A DNA stretch of 64,000 nt. Source: Cytobacillus sp. NCCP-133. GTDB lineage: Bacteria; Bacillota; Bacilli; Bacillales; Cytobacillaceae. The notes under the pieces are model-generated. The model was not told the DNA's origin, ran no database searches, and saw only the letters and a list, made by a program, of their open reading frames with translations. A program made the translations under genes and the position numbers. The stretch is taken from positions 1-64,000 of the forward strand of contig NZ_BRVM01000001.1 of the NCBI RefSeq assembly GCF_026011715.1. Direction: 5' to 3'. Of this stretch, positions 1-8,594 are shown one piece after another (within the stretch, counting starts at the first letter, position 1; every line of letters starts with the position of its first letter).

Positions 1-116
1 AATCACGAGATCGCTTGCCTAGAAATCAAGAAAATGGTTTGTCATCGCTTAAAACATGAGCCAGCTAGAAATATGAATAATTCAGGAAGAAATAAGGTGA
101 AAGAAATTCTCCCACC

Positions 117-314
117 TTATTTGAGCGCTTTTTTCTTCGTATCTTCTTCTAAATCTTCCATTACATCACTTGTCAAGCCACGGGTTGATTTCTTAAATTC
201 CCTTAAAGTTTCTCCAAAAGCACGGCCAACTTCAGGCAGTTTTTTTGGTCCAAAAAGGATTAGAGCCAAAACAAGAATAAGGATCAAACCCGGAAATCCA
301 ATATTTGAAAGCAT
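117..314 (-). CDS. tatA: Sec-independent protein translocase subunit TatA
   Basis: TatA-type pore component of the twin-arginine translocase, which moves folded proteins across the cytoplasmic membrane. The 65-residue product has a short N-terminal membrane helix (about residues 5-20) ending in the family signature [14 protein letters not shown] (hinge plus amphipathic helix), then an acidic/basic tail. The ATG at 314 is preferred over the in-frame ATG at 323, because the ribosome binding site AAAGGGG abuts the upstream ATG but sits 9 nt before 314. No tatC is visible nearby, so its partner is encoded elsewhere. An inverted repeat spans the stop codon (arms 90-99 and 113-122), but no good T-run follows it. 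Confidence 0.93.
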   Translation of the reverse strand: MLSNIGFPGLILILVLALILFGPKKLPEVGRAFGETLREFKKSTRGLTSDVMEDLEEDTKKKALK

Positions 315-357
315 GGAGTACATCCCCTTTAAAATACATTGTTATAAATCTACATTG

Positions 358-386
358 ATTATAGTATTTTTCAGGGGAAATGTCGC
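358..386 (-). promoter_or_regulatory. Predicted SigA promoter of tatA
   Basis: Minus-strand -10 TATAAT (358-363) and -35-like GCGACA (381-386) are separated by 17 bp, about 35-45 nt upstream of the tatA ribosome binding site. The -10 is perfect; the -35 matches 4 of 6 positions. Confidence 0.5.
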
Positions 387-470
387 TGATTTAGAAAAAA
401 GTTCGAATTAAATTCACAAAAGGACCAGCTATCCAATCGATAACCAATCTGAAAAGACCCTGGTAGGGCA

Positions 471-1739
471 TCATACCAATAAATGAAAAAGATTGCTGTC
501 CTTGTTAATCTCCTTATAGGAGAATCCCTTTCTATTCATTCTTTCGATCAAATCACCATAATCTTCTTGATGCTTTAATTCGATCCCCACAAGAGCTGGT
601 CCATTTTCTTTATTATTTTTCTTGGTGTATTCAAACCGTGTAATATCATCTGTTGGACCCAGTACCTCGTCAAGAAACTCCCTTAAAGCCCCAGCGCGCT
701 GAGGGAAATTAACGATAAAGTGGTAGAGCAGGCCTTCATACAGCAAAGACCTTTCCTTAATTTCCTGCATGCGGCCAATATCATTGTTGCCCCCGCTTAT
801 AACACAGACGACGTTCTTTCCTTTAATTTGCTCCCTGTATAAATCCAGGGCCGCTATAGGCATGGCACCAGCAGGCTCAGCCACAATTGCGTGCTCATTA
901 TATAATTCCAGAATAGTTGTGCAGACCTTCCCTTCAGGAACTGTTAAGATATCATCAACAAGCTCATTGCAAATATCGTAGGTTTTTTCACCAACGCACT
1001 TAACAGCTGCCCCATCTATGAACTTATCAATTTCTTCAAGAGGTGATACTGTTTGAGTCCTGATTGACTCAGTCATAGACGGTGCCCCTTCAGGTTCGAC
1101 TCCAATCATCTTAGTTTCCGGAGATATGCTCTTTATGTAAGTGCTTAACCCTGCCATGAGGCCGCCTCCGCCAATGCTCGCAAAAATGTAATCGCAGTTC
1201 TCTTCACAGTCATTCAGAAGCTCAACAGCTACAGTACCCTGTCCGGCAATGACCCTTTCATCATCGAATGGATGAATAAAGGCCCTGTTTTCATCCTTTG
1301 CACATTTTACAGCTTCATGGTAGGAGTCATCAAACGTGTCTCCAATAAGGATAATTTCAACAGAATTTCGTCCGAATAGTTCAACCTGGCTTACTTTTTG
1401 CCTAGGTGTCGTTGCGGGCATGAAAATTTTTCCCTGTACGCCCAATTGCCTGCAGGCATATGCAACACCTTGAGCATGATTTCCGGCACTCGCACAGACA
1501 ACTCCATTTTTAAGTTCTTCTGCATTTAAGGATTTAACTTTATAATAGGCACCTCTTAATTTAAATGAGCGGACGTGCTGTAGATCTTCCCTTTTCAAGT
1601 AAACATTGCACCCATATTTTTCTGATAGCCGGTCATTCTTCTGTAAAGGTGTATGGGCAACAATATCCTTTAGCTGCTGGTATGCAATTAAAATATCCTC
1701 CAACTGCACCCACTTCTTTGTCATTACCTTTTGTTCCAT
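471..1739 (-). CDS. ilvA: Threonine dehydratase (threonine ammonia-lyase), biosynthetic
   Basis: PLP enzyme converting threonine to 2-oxobutanoate, the first step of isoleucine synthesis. Visible: the PLP-lysine motif RSFKLRGAYYKV (Lys60), the glycine-rich phosphate-binding loop SIGGGGLMAG (about 188-197), and one C-terminal ACT-like domain from about residue 330 (HFIVNFPQRAGALREFL). The 422-residue length matches the short Bacillus IlvA with a single regulatory domain. The start has the ribosome binding site GAGGGTGG. ilvD, another gene of the pathway, lies at 19.4 kb. A short hairpin (458-468) followed by TCTTTT may end the transcript. Confidence 0.95.
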   Translation of the reverse strand: MEQKVMTKKWVQLEDILIAYQQLKDIVAHTPLQKNDRLSEKYGCNVYLKREDLQHVRSFKLRGAYYKVKSLNAEELKNGVVCASAGNHAQGVAYACRQLGVQGKIFMPATTPRQKVSQVELFGRNSVEIILIGDTFDDSYHEAVKCAKDENRAFIHPFDDERVIAGQGTVAVELLNDCEENCDYIFASIGGGGLMAGLSTYIKSISPETKMIGVEPEGAPSMTESIRTQTVSPLEEIDKFIDGAAVKCVGEKTYDICNELVDDILTVPEGKVCTTILELYNEHAIVAEPAGAMPIAALDLYREQIKGKNVVCVISGGNNDIGRMQEIKERSLLYEGLLYHFIVNFPQRAGALREFLDEVLGPTDDITRFEYTKKNNKENGPALVGIELKHQEDYGDLIERMNRKGFSYKEINKDSNLFHLLV

Positions 1740-1777
1740 TTTGCCACCCTCTTCTTTACAAATTATTTAATTTGTAC

Positions 1778-1805
1778 ATTATACCATGTGAAAAATTGAA
1801 TTCAA
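1778..1805 (-). promoter_or_regulatory. Predicted ilvA promoter with overlapping palindromes
   Basis: Minus-strand -10 TATAAT (1778-1783, preceded by TGG as in extended -10 sites) and -35 TTGAAT (1800-1805) have a 16-bp spacer. The palindrome ATTGAATTCAAT (1795-1806) covers the -35, and an 18-bp inverted repeat (1759-1776, arms ACAAATT/AATTTGT) covers the transcript start. Either could be an operator. No T-box leader is visible. Confidence 0.55.
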
Positions 1806-1911
1806 TCCTATTTTTTTAAAATTTATATTTTTCGAATTACTTTTTTGTATAGAATTTGAGGTACCTGACATATAATAAGCAAAAGTTCATTTTCAATAAA
1901 GAGGTGCAGGT

Positions 1912-2148
1912 ATGGAGTTTTCTTTATGCAGTCTTGACAGTGCATTGCCGGTAGAAGTAACTTTGGATGAGGACAACGGCAGGTATATGATACGGAAGAG
2001 CGATACGAGCGGCGAGTATTTTAATAGTGCCAATGAGTTAATACAGTGGGTTAAAGCAAATTTCACTGCAGAAGAATTCTGCGATCCAAGGGAATATCAC
2101 GGAATGATTCAAAAGCTGACTGAATACTTGGTTAATCCGAACATTTAG
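1912..2148 (+). CDS. Small conserved-type protein of unknown function
   Basis: A 78-residue acidic soluble protein with ribosome binding site AGAGGTG 7 nt before ATG. I recognise no domain. There is no signal peptide or membrane segment. It contains a stretch ending in SANELIQWVKANF that looks like an amphipathic helix. It lies alone on the plus strand between the divergent ilvA gene and the convergent thyA-dfrA pair, so it is probably a monocistronic unit. Coding potential rests on the good ribosome binding site and balanced composition. Confidence 0.65.
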   Translation: MEFSLCSLDSALPVEVTLDEDNGRYMIRKSDTSGEYFNSANELIQWVKANFTAEEFCDPREYHGMIQKLTEYLVNPNI

Positions 2149-2303
2149 GAACGGGATTGAAAATAAAATTCAAAAGCCCTGAACATTAATCGGGGCCGCC
2201 TTCAGAAACCGATTCCTGCACTGACGCGCACACCGGCGACTGAAACATACATTAAATAATAAGCATTAACACAGCCACATTATTAAAAAGGCTGGCATAT
2301 GAA

Positions 2304-2329
2304 AAAGCAGCCCGCTTCTGAGCTGCTTT
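2304..2329 (-). terminator. Rho-independent terminator of thyA-dfrA
   Basis: Arms AAAGCAGC (2304-2311) and GCTGCTTT (2322-2329), followed on the minus strand by TTTTTC, immediately downstream of the dfrA stop codon. Confidence 0.8.
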
Positions 2330-2332
2330 CCA

Positions 2333-2818
2333 TTATTTTCTTTTATAAATCAGAAATTCATAATCAAATGGATTTGTTTCATCCTTGATTCCCTTTTCCT
2401 TTGAAATGAGCTCCCAATTTCCTATATCCAATTCAGGAAAGAATGTGTCACCTTCAAATTGATCATAAATCATCGTTAGATACAGCCGGTCAGCTGATGG
2501 AAGAATGGCTTTGAAAATCTCCGCACCGCCTATGATGAAGATTTCTTCTTCTTTATCTCCACTATACTTTCGGAGTTCTTCAATTGAATTCAATATCGTA
2601 CACCCATCACAGGAAAACGATTTGTTTCGGGTTATGACAATGTTTTCCCTTCCAGGGAGCGGCCTGCCTATTGAATCCCAGGTTTTACGGCCCATTGCAA
2701 TTGGGTGACCCATTGTAGTCCTTTTGAAAAACTTTAAATCCTCAGGCAAATGCCAGGGAAGCTTATTGTCCTTGCCAATTACGCGGTTTTCATCCATCGC
2801 CCACATTAAAGAAATCAT
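2333..2818 (-). CDS. dfrA: Dihydrofolate reductase
   Basis: NADPH-dependent reduction of dihydrofolate to tetrahydrofolate. The 161-residue protein shows the family pattern: [27 protein letters not shown] at the N-terminus (catalytic Asp in LPEDL), [15 protein letters not shown] (NADPH-binding), and IIGGAEIFK near residue 100. Its start overlaps the end of thyA by 4 nt (ATGA), so translation is probably coupled. ThyA makes dihydrofolate, which DfrA recycles. The same pair occurs in B. subtilis (thyB-dfrA). Confidence 0.96.
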   Translation of the reverse strand: MISLMWAMDENRVIGKDNKLPWHLPEDLKFFKRTTMGHPIAMGRKTWDSIGRPLPGRENIVITRNKSFSCDGCTILNSIEELRKYSGDKEEEIFIIGGAEIFKAILPSADRLYLTMIYDQFEGDTFFPELDIGNWELISKEKGIKDETNPFDYEFLIYKRK

Positions 2819-3609
2819 ACACTTACAACCCCTTTTATATGCGGATGCGACTCATATCCTTCCAGCTGGAAATCATTATATTTAAAGCTGAAGATATCTT
2901 TTACTTCCGAATTGATAACCATTTTTGGAAGAGGCTTTGGTTCACGGCTAAGCTGCAGATTTACCTGTTCAATGTGATTTTGATAGATATGTACATCGCC
3001 GAAAGTATGGACGAACTCTCCAAGCTCCAAATCGCATACTTGTGCAACCATCATGGTCAGCAGTGCGTAAGAAGCAATATTGAATGGAACTCCAAGAAAA
3101 ACATCTGCCGATCGCTGGTATAGCTGGCATGAAAGTTTCCCCTCTGCAACATAGAACTGGAACATACAATGGCATGGAGGCAAAGCCATTTTATCAATCT
3201 CCCCTGCATTCCAGGCATTAACAATCAATCTGCGGGAATCCGGGTTTGTTTTAATTTGTTCAATCAGACTGCTTATCTGATCAACAGTGTTACCATCAGC
3301 TCCAGTCCAGGATCTCCACTGATGGCCGTAAATCGGTCCGAGATCGCCTTTATCGTCAGCCCATTCATTCCATATGCGAACACCGTTTTCCTGCAGATAT
3401 TTTACATTTGTATCACCATTCAAAAACCATAGCAGCTCATGAATAATAGATCTTAAATGCAATTTCTTCGTTGTGATAAGCGGAAAGCCTTCCCGCAGAT
3501 CAAATCGCATCTGATACCCAAAGGTACTAATTGTCCCTGTACCTGTACGGTCTTCCTTTTTTGTTCCTTTTTCCAGCACATGCTTGCAAAGATCTAAATA
3601 CTGTTTCAT
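2815..3609 (-). CDS. thyA: Thymidylate synthase (ThyA type)
   Basis: Methylates dUMP to dTMP using methylene-tetrahydrofolate. The 264-residue length is typical. Visible: the N-terminal EDRTGTGT phosphate-binding loop, the nucleophile in [11 protein letters not shown], and [17 protein letters not shown]. The reading frame is open 18 codons further upstream, but ATG at 3609 ([15 protein letters not shown]) matches the family start and follows AAAGGTTGGG. It is first of a two-gene operon with dfrA. Confidence 0.96.
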   Translation of the reverse strand: MKQYLDLCKHVLEKGTKKEDRTGTGTISTFGYQMRFDLREGFPLITTKKLHLRSIIHELLWFLNGDTNVKYLQENGVRIWNEWADDKGDLGPIYGHQWRSWTGADGNTVDQISSLIEQIKTNPDSRRLIVNAWNAGEIDKMALPPCHCMFQFYVAEGKLSCQLYQRSADVFLGVPFNIASYALLTMMVAQVCDLELGEFVHTFGDVHIYQNHIEQVNLQLSREPKPLPKMVINSEVKDIFSFKYNDFQLEGYESHPHIKGVVSV

Positions 3610-4022
3610 TTTAACCCAACCTTTTCTAAAATGCTTAATGTTATTGTACGGAAACTTATTCAAAAAAACTAGGTACTCAATTAAATAAAGCTCTTTTCAC
3701 TGATTGTTTTTTTACTAATGAATGCTGCCCGTTGTTTTCCGATGCGGGCACTTGTTTTTTTACGGGAGGAATGAGAGCCTCTCTGCTGCTTCGCCTGTGG
3801 GGTCTCTCACTCCCTCTCCTCCCCCAGGACTTTGAATAATTTTCCCTGAATTAACACCGCACGAAGGATACACGGGAGCAATTTCAAGGATCAAGTTACC
3901 CTCCGCTTTAAACAGCTCAGTTGGTTAAACCTAGTGTGCAGTTAAATAACTACAACTTTTACGAAAGCTTATAATTAAAGTCTTAAAACAAAATATCCCC
4001 TGCGGACAAAACAGGGGAATTC
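3610..4022. other. Intergenic region with a repeat-like hairpin
   Basis: No gene is visible. 3752-3834 holds an imperfect hairpin, GGGAGGAATGAGAGCC pairing with GGGTCTCTCACTCC across a GC-rich loop. It resembles the core of a dispersed intergenic element seen in many Bacillaceae (recollection, not checked). The protease terminator follows at 3996-4018. Confidence 0.5.
3996..4018 (-). terminator. Terminator of the secreted metalloprotease gene
   Basis: Arms TCCCCTG (3996-4002) and CAGGGGA (4012-4018); the minus strand continues TATTTTGTTTT. Confidence 0.75.
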
Positions 4023-4724
4023 CTATTTTAATTTTTTTATAAACTCATAGGTTTCCGGGGCTTTCAACCTTAATAATTTCCTTGGCTCTCCGCCGACAAA
4101 ATACATGGCAAAGGCTTCTGCAAAGTATTCCTCCGGAAACGTTAAAAAATAGCTTTGTCCCGGGAACAGCTTAGCTTTCTCTGCTTTCCACGCTGTCAGG
4201 AATTTTTGATTTAAACGGATACCATTATAGACATGCCGATCAACAGAATGGGCTAATTCATGGAGTTCAAGGTTTACAGAACCGTGGCCTTTTCCCTTTT
4301 CGCTAAAGCCGATTTTTACAAGGACTGTTTTAGCCCCGCCTATGCCGGGTACATCATCCCAAGTTGTATCTCCTGTATATCCACGGGGAATCACGCCTTC
4401 GAGATGCTGGGCAGTTGGATTATCTGTCAGCTTCCCAACGAACAATTTAACCTTGATATCTTCATCCTCAATTTTAGTTAGCAGTGATCCGGGCAAATTG
4501 TCTATCCGTGAAATCATGTTTGAGGCTTCACCTTCATCAAAAGGCTCTATAGGCAAAATAAAAATATCTCCAAGCTCATTTGGAGAATTTAAAATGAGAA
4601 ATCTCATAAGCTGGGAAGATTGTGGATAGTCTTTTAGTTTAATGCCGCCAATGGCAGCCTGTGAATTCCCTAAAAGTGCAAGGGAAACAATCATGATCGT
4701 AAATGTAAGTACCATTTTGAGCAT
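4023..4724 (-). CDS. Secreted zinc metalloprotease, anthrax-lethal-factor-like (ATLF/PPEP type)
   Basis: Predicted exported endopeptidase. It has an N-terminal signal peptide (about residues 1-24, ending NSQAA), then an ATLF-like domain with the zinc motif HELAHSVD near residue 155 and a downstream glutamate in FPEEYFAEAFAMYF. This arrangement is shared by anthrax lethal factor catalytic domains and by Pro-Pro endopeptidases. The size (about 233 aa) matches the single-domain secreted enzymes rather than multi-domain toxins. ATG at 4724 is 9 nt after AAGGG; ATG at 4730 is an alternative. The substrate cannot be read from sequence; Pro-Pro cleavage of a surface adhesin is one possibility. Confidence 0.75.
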   Translation of the reverse strand: MLKMVLTFTIMIVSLALLGNSQAAIGGIKLKDYPQSSQLMRFLILNSPNELGDIFILPIEPFDEGEASNMISRIDNLPGSLLTKIEDEDIKVKLFVGKLTDNPTAQHLEGVIPRGYTGDTTWDDVPGIGGAKTVLVKIGFSEKGKGHGSVNLELHELAHSVDRHVYNGIRLNQKFLTAWKAEKAKLFPGQSYFLTFPEEYFAEAFAMYFVGGEPRKLLRLKAPETYEFIKKLK

Positions 4725-4904
4725 TTTCATTTTCCCTTCTGCAATTCTAAGATGTATAAATGATAAAGACATGGCATTCAGAGTAAAAATGTGAAACTTC
4801 CTGTTAGAAGAAAAATTGAAGGAAATACCTTAATAACCGACCTAATACTCTATTAAATTATAACATATGGAGAACAAGTTGGAAGGAAACAAATGATGGG
4901 AAGT

Positions 4905-5083
4905 AAAAGGACCCGGCTCATAGAAAGCCGCTGAAAAAGTGTTCACTTTGAGTAATTAGCCAGCACTTTCATCAACATACAGCAAATAAAAGAAGTTGAT
5001 TATCTACATATAGTAGGTAGTCAACTTCTTTTTTCTCTTTAAATGGACTTTTTCAGTGCCCTCCGCTCATAGCGGGTCCTTTT
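4905..5083 (-). terminator. Terminator interrupted in its loop by a MITE
   Basis: Arms AAAAGGACCCG (4905-4915) and CGGGTCCTTTT (5073-5083) would form a perfect 11-bp terminator with an 8-nt loop GCTCATAG. They are now 157 bp apart because of the inserted element at 4924-5064. The terminator lies just after the terD stop codon. A small remnant hairpin, CCGC-TCATA-GCGG (5063-5075) plus T-run, survives on the right. Confidence 0.7.
4924..5064. mobile_element. MITE-like 141-bp non-autonomous insertion
   Basis: The segment is flanked by identical 8-bp copies of GCTCATAG (4916-4923 and 5065-5072), as in a target-site duplication. It has inverted ends with the core CTGAAAAAGT (4931-4940) and ACTTTTTCAG (5047-5056), imperfect outside the core. 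An internal 12-bp hairpin (4988-4999 with 5021-5032, arms AAAAGAAGTTGA) is present. There is no open frame, so it must be moved in trans. The ends recall IS1182-type elements, which favour palindromes; this is inference. Confidence 0.7.
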
Positions 5084-5102
5084 TTAGCAGTTTTTTCAAA
5101 TA

Positions 5103-5711
5103 TTAACTATAAGAGCGCACTACATCAGACAAACCTGTGGATGCCGTTCCTGTGCCAACAGCAGCAAACTTCCAGTCGCTTCCATGACGATAAATCTCAC
5201 CAACAATTAAACTTGTTTTTCCACTGTAGTCATCTGTCAGATTATAATGAATAATTTCCTGGTTGTTCGCGGAGTTCACAACACGGATGAACGCATTCTG
5301 AATCATGCCAAAATGCTGCTTCCTTTTTACGCTATCATATATATTTACAACGAAAATCATTTTATGGACATGAGCTGGTACTCTGCTTAAATCAATCATA
5401 ATCTGTTCGTCGTCTCCGTCCCCTGCCCCTGTTAGGTTGTCTCCGGAATGCTGGACACTGCCATCTCCGCTCCTTAAGTTTCCGAAATAAATAACATCAC
5501 TGTTGTTTCGAAGCTTGCCATTTTCACCAAGCAAAATAACAGATGCGTCACAGTCGATATTCGCACCGCCGCCTCCGAATAGTGAGCCTAGAAGACCGCC
5601 TCCTCCGCGGTTTTGAACTGGGTCCCAGCCCAATCCCACCATTATTTTAGATAAGCCTGGATTTCCTTTTGTTAGGTCTACACGCTGTCCCTTTTGCAAA
5701 TTGATCGCCAT
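5103..5711 (-). CDS. TerD-family stress protein with glycine-rich insert
   Basis: A 202-residue TerD domain protein of the tellurium-resistance/stress family; members bind calcium and associate with the membrane complex around TerC. Family features: LTKGNPGLSKIMVGLGWDP at the start, then the DASVILLGENGKL strand, a GAGDGDDEQIMIDLSRVP acidic loop and VGEIYRHGSDWKFAAVG near the end. Unusual: a Gly-rich insertion (about residues 34-50, GGGGLLGSLFGGGG) is absent from the paralogue at 14.7 kb. ATG at 5711 follows GAGGTGG; the upstream in-frame GTG is inside that site. It is last gene of a yceG-like/telA/terD operon. Confidence 0.9.
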   Translation of the reverse strand: MAINLQKGQRVDLTKGNPGLSKIMVGLGWDPVQNRGGGGLLGSLFGGGGANIDCDASVILLGENGKLRNNSDVIYFGNLRSGDGSVQHSGDNLTGAGDGDDEQIMIDLSRVPAHVHKMIFVVNIYDSVKRKQHFGMIQNAFIRVVNSANNQEIIHYNLTDDYSGKTSLIVGEIYRHGSDWKFAAVGTGTASTGLSDVVRSYS

Positions 5712-5844
5712 AGTTTCCACCTCATTAAAATATTTTTCTATCAGGTTATATTAGCTGATCTGCTGATTTGCAGCTCCTATTTTTAAAGGGCCATTCTCAG
5801 CAGCGGCCAAACACAGCCTTCTATATATTAAAATGAACAGCCGC

Positions 5845-6951
5845 CTAGCCCTGCTGCTTCATTTTTTTAAAATTTTCCTGGAGCTGCTCCAGCCTTCTTG
5901 TACCTTCTTCACGCATGCGCTTGTTTTCCTCTTCTATCGACTTTGTTTCCTGCATACCTTTCATGATGATATTCCAGGATTCTTCAATCGTCTCGATCTT
6001 AATGCTTGAGCCTCCAGCCAGCCTTGCAATGTCAGTACTTTGATTGGAGATATTTTGAGCATTGCGGACAAGCATTTCATTTGTTCTTCTATCAAGCTCG
6101 CTCATTGAATCTGCAACAAGCTTTTGCCTTTTAGCAGCCACTGCCTGAATTAGCCCGTTTTTAAAAATTGGAATGGTAGTAACAAATGCAGAGTTAATTT
6201 TCCCAATCAGCTTTGTATTTCCCCTTTGCAGAAGACGGATTTGCGGTGCAGTTTGAAGCGCAACCATCTTAGCCATCTCAAGATCATAAACTCGCTGTTC
6301 CAGCAGTTCTATAGCATTTTTTAAGGTATCAAGCTGCATGGAGGCCATTTGATCCCCTTGTGCAGCCCTGGCTTCAAGCTGAGGGAGCTGATTTGCTTTA
6401 AGGTCATCGGCTTTCATCTGGCCGGCAACGGCATATTTTTCAAGCGTCAAGTAGTACTGATAGTTTTGCTCATACATCTGTTCGAGCATAGTTGTCGAAT
6501 CTACCATTTCACTTTGGTACTTAGATATTTCCACATATACCTTGTCAATTTCGTGTCCCATAGTCTGATATTTGCCAAAAAGCTTCTCGATCATCTTTTC
6601 ACCGCGTTTGAAAAGCTTTCCGAACAGCCCTTTGGAGCCTTGCTCAAAATCCTTTTTATCAAATTTATCCATTATCTTGCCAAGCTGTTTTAAGAGCTCG
6701 CCTGAATCCTCAACCTTCGTCGACCCCATATTGCTTAGGATTTGATCTGAGAAGCGGGAAATTTGCACAGCCGGCTCTTTTCCAAATTCAAGGATTTGAA
6801 TTTGATCTTTCTCATCAATGGATCTCGCAAGATTTTGCACCTCAGGCTCCTGCCTTAATGCCAGTTTAATTTCTGAAACTTTATTCTCTGACAACTTTTC
6901 ATCCTGCAGCTGGGTTGTTAAATTTAAATCGGTTTGCTGAGTCGGATTCAT
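5845..6951 (-). CDS. TelA-family toxic anion resistance protein (YceH-like)
   Basis: A 368-residue, mostly helical and charged protein of the TelA/KlaA family linked to tellurite and other stress resistance. The N-terminal part is low in order; the middle has long helices (EKMIEKLFGKYQTMGHEIDKV, LEQRVYDLEMAKMVALQTAPQIRLLQ), then MLVRNAQNISNQSTDIARLAGG near residue 300. The C-terminus is a charged coiled-coil-like tail. ATG at 6951 is 7 nt after GGGTG and only 2 nt after the stop of the upstream YceG-like gene. This matches B. subtilis yceG-yceH order. Confidence 0.92.
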   Translation of the reverse strand: MNPTQQTDLNLTTQLQDEKLSENKVSEIKLALRQEPEVQNLARSIDEKDQIQILEFGKEPAVQISRFSDQILSNMGSTKVEDSGELLKQLGKIMDKFDKKDFEQGSKGLFGKLFKRGEKMIEKLFGKYQTMGHEIDKVYVEISKYQSEMVDSTTMLEQMYEQNYQYYLTLEKYAVAGQMKADDLKANQLPQLEARAAQGDQMASMQLDTLKNAIELLEQRVYDLEMAKMVALQTAPQIRLLQRGNTKLIGKINSAFVTTIPIFKNGLIQAVAAKRQKLVADSMSELDRRTNEMLVRNAQNISNQSTDIARLAGGSSIKIETIEESWNIIMKGMQETKSIEEENKRMREEGTRRLEQLQENFKKMKQQG

Positions 6952-6953
6952 TT

Positions 6954-8594
6954 TCAATCACCCTTTAAATTTTTTAATAATCCTTGTAAAAACACTTTTT
7001 TTATAAAAGAAGGCTCTTTAAACTCCTGTTCGAAAACAACATCCTCCAGCCAATGGACATCATATAAACCTTCTTCGATGAAATTCTCCATATCGTTATG
7101 GCCAGGAGGATTATATAATACAATATCAAGCCCAAATTGATTTAGCATCAAAAGAAGGGCAGCATCCGACCTTACCATTGTCCCATTCAGCTCGTTATTG
7201 TAGAGGATAATTTTAGGAACATCCTGAGAATAATCAAACTGCTGCATTAGCTTTAAAATGCTTGGCGGGATTTGCATGCTTTGAGTAAAAAGGTAGATCT
7301 TAAGTTCCTCTTCCGATTCATGCGGAAGGGGCTTTAAATATGGACGGCTGCATATATTCCTAATGGCCATTGCAATTCCACTTTGAAGCCCGGTCGGCAG
7401 GTGCTGATATTTCCAATAGTGGCCAGCAATCATCTTTCCAGGATCGAGCATACCTTCTCTGTCCAAGGCATTGCGGTAATGGAACCGAAAGTCATTATTA
7501 ACGCTGTTTGTAAATGGAAACCTTCGAATCAATAGACTCTGTTCATACTGGCTAATCGTTTGTATGCGGTCCCAGTACTCCTTTCGGTTCTTGCTGACTC
7601 CCTGAATTTTAGCAAATACAGAGGGAATCATCACCCGTCCTTCTTTCACATCAAAATTTGGCCGGATCATGGCTTTTTCTTTTATTAATATAAACAGTTC
7701 GTCATAGGTTGTTTTCAGTGTAACTGAAGATGGCGTATAATCCCGAAGCTGCCATGGTTTATATAAACCAGAGCCCTCATGGTTCAGAATTGTCTCGATT
7801 TCCCTGGAAGCTCTGTAAGCAACTGTTGCGCTCCGTCTCCGCTTTTCTTTTGGAAAAGGCTCAGGGTTTTTTTTCTCAGAATAATGATGTACAAATGATT
7901 CCTGCATTTCTGGACTTACTGATCCTATAAGGTCTTCACCGGATGGAGAAAAATATACAACATCGCAGCCCAAGCTTATCAAGTAATATAAAAAATAAAG
8001 ATGGCTTTTCTTTCCATTCCCAAACCATAGGATTTTTGGCATTGTTTTTTGGGGATTGGCATCTGTAATTTCTTTACCCAGATGGTTAAATGACCATTTA
8101 ATCACATCAACCAGCACCCTCTGGATACCCTGGTTCTTCAAGCCATCAGGTTCATTGCTCGAAAACAGCTGAAGCATATCGATCATAGCTTCTCTTATTT
8201 TTCTGTGCAGTGAAGATATTGATGATTTTAACAGCAGCTGTTCTCCATCAAGGAAAGCAGCAAATCGGTTAATCGATAAATTTTGCTCCTTATTTATATT
8301 GAGCACCTTTTGAATTGCCTGAAATTGCTGATTATCTATTGTTTTATCAAGATGTTCTTCACTTAACAGAATCAGGCCTGTACTTTCTGCGTGAAGGTCA
8401 AACAGACGATTATAATAATCATCTTCATCCAAAGGAACACCCAGAAAACGGGCGACGATTTGACCAATATGAAGTGTATGCTGTTCTTCAGAAAAACCAT
8501 CCCGTTCATGATTTGGTTTTTTAAGCTGGGATAGCCAATCTTCGTATGTAACCTTCAGCATGTGTGCTCTAATTTGACTATATGATGGGTTCAT
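6954..8594 (-). CDS. YceG-like family protein of the Ter stress cluster
   Basis: A 546-residue protein resembling B. subtilis YceG, a family of unknown activity found next to TelA and TerD genes. I see no transmembrane segment or classical catalytic motif. The central part (KILWFGNGKKSHLYFLYYLISLGCDVVYFSP) and a later stretch (ILYNNELNGTMVRSDAALLLMLNQFGLDIVLYNPPG) are related-looking alpha/beta units, suggesting a duplicated Rossmann-like fold (inference). Ribosome binding site AAGGGA precedes ATG. It is first gene of the yceG-telA-terD operon, below a possible SigB-type promoter. Confidence 0.85.
   Translation of the reverse strand: MNPSYSQIRAHMLKVTYEDWLSQLKKPNHERDGFSEEQHTLHIGQIVARFLGVPLDEDDYYNRLFDLHAESTGLILLSEEHLDKTIDNQQFQAIQKVLNINKEQNLSINRFAAFLDGEQLLLKSSISSLHRKIREAMIDMLQLFSSNEPDGLKNQGIQRVLVDVIKWSFNHLGKEITDANPQKTMPKILWFGNGKKSHLYFLYYLISLGCDVVYFSPSGEDLIGSVSPEMQESFVHHYSEKKNPEPFPKEKRRRSATVAYRASREIETILNHEGSGLYKPWQLRDYTPSSVTLKTTYDELFILIKEKAMIRPNFDVKEGRVMIPSVFAKIQGVSKNRKEYWDRIQTISQYEQSLLIRRFPFTNSVNNDFRFHYRNALDREGMLDPGKMIAGHYWKYQHLPTGLQSGIAMAIRNICSRPYLKPLPHESEEELKIYLFTQSMQIPPSILKLMQQFDYSQDVPKIILYNNELNGTMVRSDAALLLMLNQFGLDIVLYNPPGHNDMENFIEEGLYDVHWLEDVVFEQEFKEPSFIKKVFLQGLLKNLKGD

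Noticed and set aside
34..411. 125-codon plus-strand frame over tatA
   Set aside because: It is the antisense of tatA and its promoter; no ribosome binding site and low-complexity product.
1740..1911. T-box leader before ilvA
   Set aside because: No specifier hairpin or TGGNACC-type T-box motif; only short palindromes.
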